Assembly: GCF_000149955.1 (NCBI RefSeq)
Contig: NC_030989.1
Location: 4,228,402 to 4,292,401 of the forward strand
Length of the DNA: 64,000 bases
Origin: Fusarium oxysporum f. sp. lycopersici 4287
Taxonomy: Eukaryota > Ascomycota > Sordariomycetes > Hypocreales > Nectriaceae
Direction: 5' to 3'
Shown: one piece after another, positions 46,425-59,713 of the stretch
Layout of the letters: each line of letters starts with the position of its first letter
How positions within the stretch are numbered: position 1 is the first letter of the stretch
Made by a program: the position numbers and the translations under genes
Notes under the pieces: model-generated
Told to the model about the DNA's origin: nothing
The model's database searches: none
What the model saw: the letters and a program-made list of their open reading frames with translations, nothing else

Positions 46425-47300
46425 ATGTCTCGGGACCGGCGTGTAGCCAAGGAGCTCAAGGATATCGAAGCCGATCATGACGACTCAGGCGTCAACGCGA
46501 GTCCTGTTAACAACGACTTGAAGCACCTCAAAGGAACATTCCCTGCGCCGCCTGATACCCCTTACGCTGGAGGTACCTTTACAGTCGACATACAGATCCC
46601 GGAACAGTATCCATTCAAGGCACCAGCGATAAGATTTGACACCAAGATTTGGCATCCGAATATCAGCAGTCAGACGGTAGGTCAACTTTCCTCCGAGTGG
46701 CGGACGTGGAGCACATAAACAGTCGACTCGTTGGGGCTGGGACAGTCAGCAAGAGGCGGACTACGACAAGAAAAGGAATTCGAGATACTAACTCAACTTT
46801 TTAGGGCGCTATCTGCCTTGACACCCTCAGCTCCAACTGGTCTCCCGTCCAGACCATCAAGACCGCACTTCTCTCCCTTCGAATGCTTCTCGAGTGCCCA
46901 AACCCCAAGGACCCGCAAGATGCCGAGGTTGCAAAGATGATGATAGAAGACCCCAAGCGCTTCGCACTCATGGCTCATGAATGGGCTGTTAAATACGCCG
47001 GCGCTCCACGACAAGACGTTGATCTCACCAAATACCAAAACGACGTCGCAGCAGCTCCGGTCAAAGACGACAATGCTCGGTACGTCAAACATAGAGACGG
47101 AGAGAATATAGCTAACACGAGGTAGACTTGCCGGATACAACAGAAACCTTGTCGAACGTTTTGTGAACATGGGCTTCCCACTAGAAGATGTTGTCGAGGC
47201 CTTCATTCATTTCGGTATAGATCGCAACGGAGGCCGAGACTACGAACTGGAAGAGGCTTACATGGGGGATGTCGTTGCCAGACTGCTACATGAAAACTAA
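46425..47300 (+). CDS. UBC1: Ubiquitin-conjugating enzyme E2 with UBA domain (UBC1/UBE2K type)
   Basis: Class II E2 that accepts ubiquitin from E1 on its active Cys and builds mainly K48 chains. Exons 46425-46676, 46805-47079 and 47126-47300 give 233 residues. Intron 1 is 128 bp and ends TTTTTAG; intron 2 is 46 bp (GTACGT donor). The UBC fold has YPFKAPAIRFDTKIWHPNIS, then the active-site Cys in TGAICLDTL directly after intron 1, then LRMLLECPNPKDPQD. The C-terminal UBA domain reads LVERFVNMGFPLEDVVEAF and GGRDYELEEAYMGDVVARL. The UBA tail marks the UBC1/UBE2K orthologue among E2s. It is divergent to RPT2, with which it would cooperate in protein turnover. Confidence 0.94.
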
Positions 47301-47905
47301 TGTGGACTAGGGAGGGCCAAGAGAAGGAATAGCGATCTGAAACACAATTTCTTTAAGCATGGTATGGGGAGTTTACGTCGGTTTGTTTTAACAACTTAGC
47401 ATAGACTGGGCACAGGGTGAATGAGCTGCACTTCATATGGTTCGTAGGTCATGATAAATGGCACAAGATAGGTAGCGGTTGAACTCAGCGGTAATATGTG
47501 AAGCAATTCTTCACTTGTTTACGTTCTATGCCTACCCAACTTAGGAGACAACCACGTCGTCACATGTGCATACTCCGGCATGATCAAATATGGCTTGAAA
47601 CACTTTTCGACATTAGATGGATCATGGTGTAATGTGACATTGTTGGCGTATTGCGTGCTGAGGGTTATGGCACACTCGCCTGCGGAAAAGGAACACCAAA
47701 AGGCCTTTCCACAATCTAGCCTGCGCGCCAGCCAGACCATCCTTGCTCTATCAGGTACGTACGAAGAAATCATGCAGTATGATGCAAATAGCCCTCCATG
47801 AGCGAGTCCTCGGTCAATGAATCGGACTCTACTAACTCACTCCCCGACTCACACATCTTGTCTCCCAAGGGTGAACCAAATAGTAGACGTAGCTTAGTTA
47901 TAAAA
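47301..47905. other. Convergent 3' ends
   Basis: 3' flanks of UBC1 and of the succinyl-CoA ligase gene. No gene seen. Confidence 0.45.
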
Positions 47906-49133
<1,228 letters not shown>

Positions 49134-50023
49134 GATGTCGGGGGGTGGAGGGGAGAGGGAGTGAAGAAGAAGAAAAAACGTCGCTGTCTGTTGCAACGTC
49201 TAGAGGATTAACTTGAGGTTTTGGAATTGGAAGGGAAAAACCGTCGATACCAGGAGCTTTCGGGAGGTTCGTGGTTTGGTTCGTATCAAGATTATCCCGT
49301 GGCCGGGATTCAACGGCCTAAGCCAAAACGGGTCGACTCACGCACTTTCCTCACAAGGTCAGTTGGTGCTTGACCTTGCGCTACGGGTGGTCTCGGAGTC
49401 AGTATGCCGAGTGAGAGAGGGCGGAAGATAGATGATCCGGTGGGAAAAGTCAAGGAGAGCCACTCACAGGAGCGCGTGGAGAATCTGTCGTGGTGAGCGT
49501 TTTGAGATACGGCTAATCGCGGGTTCTCGGTGAGGGCGAGACGACGGGAAGATGCGTCATTGGACATGATGGGGACCTGAGACCCTCTTTTGCTTCGGAC
49601 TTGTATCTCCAATGTTTGCACCTCGTTGAGTTTACGTTTAAAATCGCGGACATTGACAACCTGATCCCGTGGGAATGCAACATGCTGCACTTACAATTAT
49701 TCAAAATGAGTGAATTCTATCTACTCGTTTCAATGAGCGACTACAGTCAGTATCTATCTAAGGCCAGTATTCAAATGGATATCGTTCTCCTATTCCCAAT
49801 TGTTACTTCTGAGTAATTGAGCGGTAACAATACAACTCCGAGGAGGCATCTTGAACAAAATCAGTTGATACCTCGGTCCCGGTAAAGCTTATCGGCTGGT
49901 ATAATACATCACCGGACCATCCATTCCCTGTCGCTCATACTCATCCAACTGAAGACACCGCATCGCATGACATTTCAGTTCATCGCGTGCATCTCCAAGG
50001 AAGAGCGTTCCAATCGAGTCGTC
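49134..50023. other. LSC1 promoter region
   Basis: A minus-strand Met frame at 49567 (MSNDASSRRLALTENPRLA, to a GTGAGT near 49467) could be a short upstream exon or small protein, but no continuation was proven. Otherwise nothing. Confidence 0.4.
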
Positions 50024-51442
50024 TTAGTAGACGCTCTTGACGTCCCAGCCGACAGCCATCACCCTGGCAGCAAGGAAACAGGCGAGTGCCAGCACATACG
50101 ACAGCCCATCAAATACAATGAGAGCAGTCCAACCAGAGTCACCCTTGTCACCAGCCTCGAGAATGGCACCAGCAATAGGCAAGCTGCTGAGGGTTCCAAA
50201 GCTAGCTACCATGAAAGCTGTCGAGATGAATCGTCCATAGTCGCGAGGATCGCAGAGCTGACCCACGCAAACTGGTGTGAGTCCAAGGTTACTACCACTT
50301 GCAAAACCAAACACAACAGCGAACGCGATGATCATTGCCTGAGAGTCTCCAGCTGGCAACCACAGAGCAAAGGCCGATATGATGCAGAGCCCAAGCGTCA
50401 GCAGAATGACATTAAACCGCCCGATCTTGTCGGCTAAAAGACCGGGGAGAAAACGACCGAGCAATGAACCCGCATTGAGGATCGAAATCAGGGTGTAAGA
50501 GCTGTTGGCATCGCCAGAGTGTCGTCCGGCATAAGACACGATGTACGTCAATGGCACGAAGAGTCCCCATTCCATAAAGAAGATTCCACATGCAGAAAAC
50601 GTAAACTTCAGGTCTTTGAAGATGCTCAGGTCTGGCCAGACCGAGGACACCTTATTTGATCGCGGGAGACGCGAGCGCATGCAGAGCGTGGCGGGAACGG
50701 TGAGTCCGAGGATGATGAAGCCCAGAATACGGGTCGTCCATGCAAAGCCAACGCTGGGGAGAAGTTTCTGTAAAAAGATGGGAAATATGATACCGCCAAT
50801 TGATCCTGCAGTCATTGCAACGCCAGTTGCAAGACCTCGTTTCTGGTCGAACCAATGGGCAATAGATGCATAACACGGTGAATTGAGAAGGGCGCCTCCA
50901 AGGCCACCCACAACCGAGTATGAAAGAAGAATCTGGTAAAATTCCTCACAAACGCTGAGTATGAACAAACTTGCCGCGATGAGTATACCTCCAGAGGCAA
51001 CAATGAGTCGAGGACCGTATTTGTCAAAAACAGGTCCGACTTGAATACCGACAAGAAAGACGAGGAAGAGATAAAGGCTGAAGATCCAGCCGATCTGAGA
51101 AGACGAGTAATCACGAAGTTGGTTCTCGGAAAAGTACGACTCAAAAACAGCAGAGGTGTTGATGAGGCCGTAGATCGAAAACATTCCGCAAAAGGATCCA
51201 AAGACTACAAGCCAAGCTTCGAGTCCGCCTTCTGGAAATTCGAGGTTCGCTTCACTGTCGTCGGCGCTGGCTTCGCTCGGGTGCGCTACACCTCCGGTCT
51301 CGAGGCCCGCATCGTCCGGGGCCGGGGCGGCATCTCCACGGGGGACTTCGGGGTTAGTTTTGGGTTGGGCCTGCTTTTCGTGCTGGTTTTTTAGGCAGCT
51401 GTCCTCTGCATTGTGTTCGTTATATGTCATGTGTGAAAACAC
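50024..51442 (-). CDS. MFS transporter, monocarboxylate-porter-like
   Basis: Single-exon 472-residue membrane protein. A long hydrophilic N-terminus (about 65 residues, acidic) leads into PEGGLEAWLVVFGSFCGMF, equivalent to the first-helix motif of MCT-type MFS proteins in fungi. About 12 hydrophobic segments follow, with the loop 2-3 motif VFDKYGPRLIVASGG, and DKIGRFNVILLTLG between helices 8 and 9. Substrate is unknown; fungal members carry monocarboxylates, riboflavin or other small acids, or serve export in metabolite clusters. Two Met residues (51442 and four codons later) are possible starts. It has no introns, unlike most neighbours. Confidence 0.9.
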   Translation of the reverse strand: MFSHMTYNEHNAEDSCLKNQHEKQAQPKTNPEVPRGDAAPAPDDAGLETGGVAHPSEASADDSEANLEFPEGGLEAWLVVFGSFCGMFSIYGLINTSAVFESYFSENQLRDYSSSQIGWIFSLYLFLVFLVGIQVGPVFDKYGPRLIVASGGILIAASLFILSVCEEFYQILLSYSVVGGLGGALLNSPCYASIAHWFDQKRGLATGVAMTAGSIGGIIFPIFLQKLLPSVGFAWTTRILGFIILGLTVPATLCMRSRLPRSNKVSSVWPDLSIFKDLKFTFSACGIFFMEWGLFVPLTYIVSYAGRHSGDANSSYTLISILNAGSLLGRFLPGLLADKIGRFNVILLTLGLCIISAFALWLPAGDSQAMIIAFAVVFGFASGSNLGLTPVCVGQLCDPRDYGRFISTAFMVASFGTLSSLPIAGAILEAGDKGDSGWTALIVFDGLSYVLALACFLAARVMAVGWDVKSVY

Positions 51443-52841
51443 GGTAGATCACAAAAAAAGAGTACAGTTTTCTAATGCCTCAGGGTGTGAAGAGTGTAGT
51501 AGACATGGGATAACTGTATGAGTTGGGTTGAGATGGGTTGAGAGAAAGGTGAGTGGGGAGGAGGAGGAAGAATTTATAATCCCGGAAATAGGATCCGAAT
51601 CGGTTAATAATTTGCATGCTCAATAATTGACAGTTGGGGTTGGGCGCTATTAACAAATGTCATGTTAGTGTTCGGTTCAAGGGCGTGGGTATGCAGGTCT
51701 TGGCATCACTTGTGAGTTCCATGACTCGACTGCCAGTGTTATGTTCCATGACGGACAAGTGATTCGCTCCCTATATTCCAGTGTTCCATCCAATTGGGCC
51801 TCAGAGCATGGAATTGTTTCCAGTGATCAATTGAGAATCCTCCGGTGCATTAATTCGCCCCTCGGTGGGACTCGGTCTCGTCTATCAACAGTTATCCACA
51901 TCGGATCCGGAGCCGCTCCGCATTCCTTTACACTGGGGATTTCACTTAAGCTTATTTTCCTGCACTGCTATTCTTGCTTTAGTAACAGTGGTGAAACCTG
52001 TGAGATCCAGATTCGCTTAGTTTGGGAGTCCATCCTTTGCGTAGTGATGTCAGTGTGGGCTAATGACACTGGTATCCCCAAGTCGGCATCTCGTTCCGAG
52101 TACACTAACACCTACTCAAGGAGTAATCTGAATTAGATTGAGGACTATTTACGGAGGTTTTATTGACAAATCGATATTCTCTCTCAATTTATGTCTCTCC
52201 TCTGTCCCGTATGTGTTGTCATCACTCGTGATAACCAGCGATCATGCATCTATAAGGCATACTCCTGAGATATTGAAGTAATTTGGATGAAGGTAGCGTG
52301 TGAACATCAGATAAAAGTCAAGAAATCTATTACGTATCTGTTTATCACTTCAACGAACCGAGAAATGATGGTATGCTGGTTTTCTGATGATGCTGAGGGC
52401 TTCATACGTTGAAACAGTGTCCCTCGAACTCAGCAAAGGACTCTGGTAAATTGGCAGTGAAGATGTATCGAGATTTATACCACGGCCATGTCAAGTATCC
52501 GATGCCAGTGTTCTATAGCCTTGCCGATAATAAATGTCGCGAGGGAAATGCTTGCATGAGGTAGAAGAGTGGCAGAAGAACAGATCAAAACAACTTTCTG
52601 CCATCAACAGATTGAAATCGAATGTATGTACTAGATAATCCCGCGTCTTTCATTCAGGTCTCATTCGATAAGTCGTCTCTTATAAAGAGAATTGACTGCT
52701 GGGGAGCCGGCAAAAGCGACAGCAGCCTCACGGGATGAGTCCTCTACAGTCAACAATAACCGGTCGTCAACATCATATGCCCATCTATTATCTATAAGTG
52801 TTAAACTAAATCCAAGCGCCAGATTAATACTCCCATTGTCC
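51443..52841. other. Intergenic
   Basis: MFS promoter (TATA listed separately) and 3' flank of the amino-acid permease. The 131-codon frame at 51741-52136 has no recognisable content. Confidence 0.45.
51573..51578 (-). promoter_or_regulatory. TATA box of the MFS gene
   Basis: TATAAA on the minus strand about 130 bp upstream of the start at 51442. Confidence 0.4.
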
Positions 52842-54465
52842 TCAAAGCCCGTTACTCTTGCATGAAAAGACACTGCTCACTTGTCCTGCACGGAATTGAT
52901 CTATGATACCCTGCACACTGACGTATGTTCCCAGCGTGAGGTAAAGAGCACCAGTCAACATGATTACAACGTTTAGTGCTACTGAAAGAATATCCAGAAT
53001 GGGATTTCGCTTTCTTCCGACCTTACGATCTGCATTGCGCATGCGGAAGTAGGCCAGCGCCCAAAAGATGAAGCCGAACCAGCAATTAAACAGCGACGAC
53101 ATGACTGATAACACTGAGAATGCGTTAGCACTGGTTGATAAGTCTGAGGGTGGACACTTACACGAAGAGAAAAATGGAATGATCTCAGCGATAAAGAATG
53201 AGGCGGCCCAGCTGATCAACAGCACCAATCCCCACCAGAACCAGCCCTTGAATGTGTGCGAGGTAAGATGCTCGGAGTCCTTAAACATTCTGAAGAAGAC
53301 AAATCGACCTGTGACACTTGCATAAAGGCACCCGACGAAAATGATGGTCGGAACCATGAAAGAATATGAGACCTTCTTGTAGGTATCAGTGAGGACACCG
53401 AATGCTGGTGTGACCATGTACTGGTTGCCCGTATAAACGTAAATGACAGACCCGACAACGCTGAATGTGACAATCTCAGCCATGGTGCAAGCCCACAATG
53501 CCTTGGGGAAATCTCTGTTCATATGTCAGAATGATCACGGTTGCATCAAATGGCATAGCAATTTACCTCGGATCACGCATCTCAGCGATGAAGCTGGGAA
53601 TTGTAGTCTGGCCGATGAACGTATAACTCATGTTCATGAAAGCAGACATACCAGTAACAAGTGTCGTGGTCTTTGGTGTCCAGATTGAGATTATCGGTTC
53701 GCCCATCTCAGGATAACCAGCGGGCTTACCCTGGGCGCCTGCAAAAGCCGTTGCCAAGATGACCGAGATGAATGTAAAAAACGTCGAGGCAAAGCCAAGC
53801 TTTGACAGCATGCTAAAGGTGCGAGGAAGGGACCCGATCCAGCTGATCACCGTGACTACTGCAGCGAATGCAACGGTTCTGCATCCCGCGATGGAATCGG
53901 CCTCGGTCATTGTGTTGAGGTAGATTGCACCGACCAAGACATGCAGAGCTTGAATGAAGGTATTGTTCAGGACAAACATTACTGCCGTCCACCACCACGC
54001 CCATCTCTTATTCCACCAGATCATCTGCCCAATGTCGCACACATCTCTAACCTCAGGATGTCGCAAACAGAACTCCCACAGCACAAGACTCGTATACAGA
54101 ACAAGCCCAGCAATGACAGCCGTCAAGATCAATCCAGGCACAAGACCCAGAAGACTATATGACCAAGGGAAGCTCATAATAGAGAGCACAATGTACTCGC
54201 TAAAGAGGAGCCCTGCAGTCTTTTGCCAAGAACATGTCCTGTACTGAATAGCATTTCCCGCTTCGGAAGCGACTTGCTTGTCGACGAGATCTTCAGCTGC
54301 GGTGCTGTCGCTTTCGGATACATGTGCCAAGTGCTCGGCGAGGGGTTCGATTCGCGGGCCAATTGTGACGTTGGGGCCTCCAAAGGCTGATGCGAGCCAA
54401 GGCCGTCTGCTTGGCGTGCGGGAGGTCTGAAGCTCTGAGTCTTCTAGCGTAGATGTCTTGTCCAT
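52842..54465 (-). CDS. AAAP-family amino-acid transporter
   Basis: Exons 53567-54465, 53162-53514 and 52842-53113 give 507 residues. Introns are 52 bp (53515-53566, GTAAAT) and 48 bp (53114-53161, GTAAGT with TGCTAAC). A polar 85-residue N-terminus is followed by about 11 hydrophobic segments, including TAGLLFSEYIVLSIMSFPWS and GLVPGLILTAVIAGLVLY at the usual start of the transporter fold, and NMSYTFIGQTTIPSFIAEMR in the middle. This is the pattern of fungal neutral amino-acid permeases (MTR-like). The C-terminus ends VSSVFSCKSNGL just past a possible GTGAGC donor; read-through to this stop is preferred, as family members often end in a similar way. Substrate not determined. Confidence 0.9.
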
Positions 54466-55617
54466 GATGATGCGCGCTGTCGCTAACCACGATACTCAAT
54501 GCAAGCAGGAAATTGGATGATGATACAGTGGAGGAGCAGGATGAGAGAGAAGATCATGACGAGAATAACACTCAAAGTAAAGAAACGGCTGGAGTAAAGT
54601 ACCCGTCCATGGAAGAGAGACAGCAACGGTAGTACCAGACCTTGGACACTAACACAAGTAAGGCCGATCTGCAGTGAGCGAACTCCCCGACGGTGCATGA
54701 TGAGGCGTCGGGTACATCGCAATAGGGAATGTCCTTGGCGATCAACGATACCAGCTGTCAAACGGCATTTATGCTGATTGGTCTTGGGGCTGCGGAGATG
54801 CCCTCACCTCGGACACGGCGTTCCCAGCCATGCTCGATAACAATGTGCTCAACCGGTGTGGCATAGCGATTGATAGATTTACTCCATCGTCTCTGCTGAA
54901 GCAGATGCCTTCTGCCTATCCGTCATCGTCTTCAGCTTTTAGACAAACAAGCTTCAACTCAGGCAGGCCTTCTTCCAGCATGACGAAGTGGCGGTAGGTA
55001 ACATCGGAGACTAAAAAATCACCGCAGATCGCATTAATTCCTGAAATCACGCAATGCACCAGTCGTCATTATTAAAAGTTCCTGCCACTCTCATTGCACA
55101 GACCATAAGTGGTGTGCAACCTAGTGGATTTGGGTTTTAAGCTTACTGCCCATAAGCTTGTTTTCCAGCACTCAGCTTCCACTGGTCAATCAACGGAAAT
55201 AGGCCGGCGCCGCCGACGCCCGACGTCTTAGGAACCGGAGGTATTACCGGTGTATTATTAGCACCTCCTATTGCACGGCAATCGATTGGACCATATCGTT
55301 CGCAAGACTTTTCACAACCAATTTCACCAATGCATTCATGATAGTAGTTATATGCGAAAAGAGTAGCTCTCAAATACAAGCCTATAATGTCTGGTGGAAG
55401 ATACCCTGTACCTGCAGTGTTGCTAGCCTATTGAAGCACATTCTGGACAGGATCGATCTTGGCCGTTATAGTGGTGAGAATAATTACATGTCGAGGTGTA
55501 CTTTATCATCACATATATCCGGTTGTGATTTAGGCATTATAATCTCATTCAGTGCGTTGGCGTGATACATGTCGTTGATATCATATGGTCAACTATCAAT
55601 CATTTGCTATGCTGTAT
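54466..55617. other. Intergenic with an orphan exon-like frame
   Basis: Promoter of the permease on the left. The minus-strand frame 55143-55430 is listed separately. Confidence 0.45.
55143..55427 (-). pseudogene. Orphan terminal-exon-like frame, Cys-containing
   Basis: After an acceptor-like CAATAG (about 55428-55433) the frame reads ASNTAGTGYLPPDIIGLYL, then YHECIGEIGCEKSCERYGP, and ends WKLSAGKQAYGQ with TAA at 55143-55145. The Cys pattern and lack of repeats make it look coding, but only one short upstream candidate exon (from about 55505, donor GTAATT) was seen and no clear start. It may be a remnant of a secreted protein gene or a chance frame. Confidence 0.3.
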
Positions 55618-57120
55618 CTATTCATCCTTGACATCCGAAAGCTTGAACCCTCCAGGCACCAGCTTCTGGAATACCTGCTCAGGATCATACTTGGCCGCTG
55701 CATCCTTCATCTTCTTAATATTCTCAGCACCATAACTACCAAGAGGATCCTGACTCTTATCCGCATAATTCAAATAAGTCCACTCAAGATTTCCTCCCTC
55801 AATAGTAGCAGCAAACTCTTGCACATCCTTGATCCAAGCCTGAACCTTTGGTCGTGCAAAAGCCTCCTGCTCAGGAGTCTGTGCCATGACGACAGCGAGA
55901 AATAGAATGCCGTTGGTCTTATGACGGTCCATGCCCATGATGTTGCCGCCTGCTTCGATGCCGCGTTGGCCGAAGAGCGTAGGCAGAGGCTGGAATAGAC
56001 ATTGGGTGATGAAGTTACCGTCGGGTATGAATGCCTTGAGCTCTTCGACGAGTTTATCGTGGAGCTCTGAGGCTTTGGTGATGATTCGGGTGTCGTTCTT
56101 AAAGCAACATGTGAACCAAGTGTCACTGGACGGTTAGCTTGAAAAGTGAAGAGACAAAGATAAGTTGGCTTACTAAAAATTCGCAGGAATATTGTACTCA
56201 AAAGCCATCTCAGTCAGAGTAGTGTTCTTGACAGTGTTCATGATTTCGGGAAGAGCTAGCCACTTCTCATACGCCGGAGGCTTCTCGATACCCTCCATGT
56301 TGGCATACAGAGTAGCAACAACGATATCCTTGAAATCAGGCATATGTGTGAAAATAGTGACAAGGTTGCTGTGAATATCATTGGGCACGTTGTCCGTAAA
56401 GGCAGAGAGAGCCTCAATGGCACCAGGAATAACTTGCTTAGGGAAGAAAGTCATTCCACCCCAGACCTTGTCAGACTTGATAGCCTTCATAGTAAACTTT
56501 GTGACAATACCAAAGTTGTTTGATCCACCTTTGAGTACGCGGTACAAGTCGGTGTTGTTCTTCTCATCGGCGGTGATAATATCACCGTTAGCAAGGACAA
56601 CTTGGTACGACACAACATTGTCACATCCAAAGCCCTGTCTAGCTGTGAAGAAAGCATTGCCACCTCCAAGAAGAAGACCTGCAACGCCAACATTGCCCTC
56701 ACGCCCTCCAGCAACAGCACGACCATGCTTGCTCAGCTCAGCATAAACCTCTCGCCATCTACAACCAGGTCCAATATCAGCTGTCTCAGTAGTAGCATCA
56801 AAAGACACATGATTCAAATGAACAAGATCAATAGTAACACCACCCTCAATGTTGTTCGACCCAGGCCAGTTTGTATGTCCACCACTGCGAACAGCAAACT
56901 TCTGACCAGCAGAAACAAGAGCCTTCACGACGGAAGCGACTTCTTCAGGGGTACGAGGCTGGACGATACAAGCAGGTTTGATCTTGGCGCTGTTAGACCA
57001 GTATGATTCTTGGCGAGCTGAGAACTCGGCATCCGTAGGTGTGAGGACACGAGCTTCGAGACCAGCTGCAATAAGGCTTTCAGCCTGAGGGATCGACGGT
57101 TGAGGAGTAAGGGTGGTCAT
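55618..57120 (-). CDS. FAD-linked oxidoreductase (berberine-bridge type)
   Basis: Exons 56174-57120 and 55618-56125 (48-bp intron, GTAAGC donor, GCTAACC branch, CCAG acceptor) give 484 residues. The FAD_binding_4 domain shows PACIVQPRTPEEVASVVKAL and FAVRSGGHTNWPGSNN, whose His is the usual covalent FAD site, and GVAGLLLGGGNAFFTARQG; the second Cys of bicovalent members is not seen. The C-terminal BBE segment LEWTYLNYADKSQDPLGSYG binds near the active site. No signal peptide starts at 57120; the upstream Met at 57186 would add MPLRSVRNSIPSRFFFTHKH, which is basic and could be a targeting sequence, so the start is open. These enzymes oxidise sugars, alkaloids or polyketides; the substrate cannot be told. 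Confidence 0.92.
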
Positions 57121-58277
57121 GATTGGATGCTTGTGGGTAAAGAAGAAACGAGAGGGAATTGAGTTTCTGACGCTTCTGAGGGGCACATAATCAAGGCTGT
57201 CTATGTATGTGATTGAAGCTGATAGACTGTCGGAGTCCTATTGTTCTCCATGGGGAATAGACAGATATCCAGGACCCTGGTACCTGGCCCTGTTCCGTAA
57301 ATCATTTGCTCCTTTGGTGTGGGAAACCCTTGAACGTTACATTCCCCTGACACTTGCATCACGATTGTCAGGCCTATTGAATGGGGCTTAAGAACCAAAA
57401 AAGCAAGGGTCCTGCGACGGTCTCTTCCTGTACGAAAACATAGACCTCGGTAAGGCATCTCGCTACCATGCTATTGGAAGAGGAGTTTTAAGCGTCTGGA
57501 ACTAGAGAATCCGTTTCATCTTACGAAATAGTCATCTTCAAGCCCAATTGCCAAAACTTGAAATTGTGAAGCTATTGAAGTTGGGCCTGAATATTCTGAT
57601 CGGAATTTTGGGACACTCCGAAGCTAAGGCCTCGGTTCCGCACCATGAATCCTTCGTTGAACTCGGCTTCGATAACCCTGCTCCCCGGCAACTGCCAAGA
57701 GGTTTCTGCAGGCTGACAGATGGAGACATCCTTGTACACTTGAAGGAAAAGTGCTGATATACGGATACTTCTTCTGGGTTCCTCAAGCTTCTCATCGATC
57801 TGTTATCGAGCAATCATATAATCGTACAACCAAACTTTAGGTGTCAGATCATATTTTCGTATATATGAACGGTATGGACGGGCTATCCCTAGCGCAGCCG
57901 CGGGCACCGAGAGCTTGGAATGCCGTTTCAACAGCCGCCATAGCCATCGAACAGGGGTATATATGTCAACGTCTTCTGACTCAGAGTAACATTCACAGGA
58001 ATAGAGTTTGGGCCATGTATGAAAGGCGCTGATCCCTTCTAACCGATGTCCAAGGTTTTTAATCCTTACAATCGTTTCTTTTCTCTCTCCTCAGAAGTGG
58101 GCCGTATATCCGATATAGGATGTAGTAATATGCATGCAGGTAATCCGTAGTTAATTGAATGAACGCTGAGGCGGTGTATTTCTACGAATCCAATATTTTT
58201 CGTTCTTCGTTCCTGCATGTGATTTCGCATTGAGACCTTCTTGCTGCGCACTTCTTTGTTGGTTGGTTTATCTTACT
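57121..58277. other. Divergent promoter region
   Basis: No supported gene. Short frames at 57538-57813 and 57841-58032 lack intron or domain support. Confidence 0.45.
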
Positions 58278-59713
58278 ATGGCTGCTGTTGTTAATGGCGT
58301 TCCTGTCGCTATACCACCACCCGAAGGTTACAAGGTCAATTTCGATAACCCGCAACGGAACAGTGTTACTGAAGCATACTGGCTTTATGGCGTTGGGAAT
58401 TTCTTGACAGTATTGTTCATTGCACAGAGAGTATATGTAAGATGTTTTATACATAAGACAATACGAATAGAGGATGGTAAGCCACATTGACCCCCTTACT
58501 TCGTACGCCTTAGCTAATTGTCTCTGAAGCATGTTTAGGGGTAGCATATGTGAGCAACATCATCCGAGACATCATGCCTTGTATCGACAAAGCTGACCGA
58601 TCCAGGTGTTTTCTGTAGTACTTCAGACCCTGATACTAAGTCAGTACCCAAGATGCCCTCACCTTTACTCAACTAACGTGCTGTGCTCGAGCGTCTAGGG
58701 GACTTTATCCGCGGCATAATGGGCACCCACGGCTGGGAGATGCCAATAACCAAGTTCGCCCTCTTCGCACGAGCCCTCTACCTCCTACCAATCCTCTACA
58801 ACCCCGTCCAATGCGGCGCAAAGATGGCTTTGCTTCTCGTCTACCGTCGGCTTGCACCACAAAAATGGTTTCATTTTACGATCTGGGCTACATCGTTTGT
58901 GGTGATTGGTTCCTCGATTGCGATTACGTTTACAACAATCTTTCCGTGCAAACCTGTAAGAGCGGGCTGGGATATCACAATCACCGATAAGAAGTGCATT
59001 GATCGGCCAGCTGTTTATCAGGCTACTGCTATAATGGGTGCGATTACAGATGCCATGGTGCTTGCGGTGCCTATACCTGTTGTCATACCACTACAGATTT
59101 CGAGAAGACAAAAGATTGGGTTGATTTGCTTCTTTGGTGTTGGTGGAGTGTAAGCGAAGTTTATGCTGGCAAGAAGGGCAAGCTAACAACAATCCAGTAC
59201 TGTCTTTACATCAATCATGAGACTAATCGCATTGATCCGGTCCATGGGTAACGTCGACCAATCTTGGGGTGGGGGTCCTGTTCTTCTTTGGATGTAAGTC
59301 ATCTCCTCCTATCTCACGTTTCCTCTAACCAGTCCAGCTTTGCCGAAGCCAACCTCTCCATCATTTGCGCAACCCTTACAACAGTCAAACCATTCATCAA
59401 ACACATCTCCCCAAGAATCCTCGGCTCATCATACGGAGCATCAAAGGCCGGCATGTCAAACCCAAGTGCACCACCAACCATTGGGGCCATATCCACTGGC
59501 GGTATGCCCAGACATGACCACTATGAACGATTTGACGATGGGCCAATGTATCCATTGCAAACCGTTACCAAGGCAGAGGCATCAAAAAGTCACGAGAACA
59601 AGAATGGGGGATCACGTTCGGTAACACGACCAATGTCAGGGGATAGTCAGGGAGATTCGGATTCTGAAAAAGCGATTCTGCAGACACGGACTACGACAGT
59701 GACCTATTCTTGA
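58278..59713 (+). CDS. Rhodopsin-domain integral membrane protein (Pth11-like class)
   Basis: Six exons: 58278-58476, 58539-58549 (11 bp), 58606-58639 (34 bp), 58699-59149, 59198-59293 and 59338-59713, giving 388 residues in continuous frame. The protein has seven hydrophobic segments: AYWLYGVGNFLTVLFIAQR, VFSVVLQTLIL, FALFARALYLLPILYNPV, WATSFVVIGSSIAITFTTI, ATAIMGAITDAMVLAVPIPV, IGLICFFGVGGVTVFTSIM and the FAEANLSIICATL stretch. FPCKPVRAGWD, KKCIDRPAVYQATA and VKPFIKHISPRILG are typical of the fungal rhodopsin-like DUF family that includes Pth11-related receptors. A Ser-rich cytosolic tail follows. No CFEM domain is present. The role in surface or nutrient sensing is inferred. The microexon is needed to keep the frame and the second helix. 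Confidence 0.85.

Noticed and set aside
49313..49567. Small minus-strand gene starting MSNDASSRRLALTENP
   Set aside because: A donor-like GTGAGT follows, but no clear next exon; could be an upstream exon or leader frame of LSC1. Not enough support.
51741..52136. 131-codon plus-strand open frame
   Set aside because: No motif or splice signals; between an MFS promoter and a permease 3' end.
52661..52873. Extra C-terminal exon of the amino-acid permease
   Set aside because: The stop just past the possible GTGAGC donor gives a family-like C-terminus; no acceptor produced a better ending.
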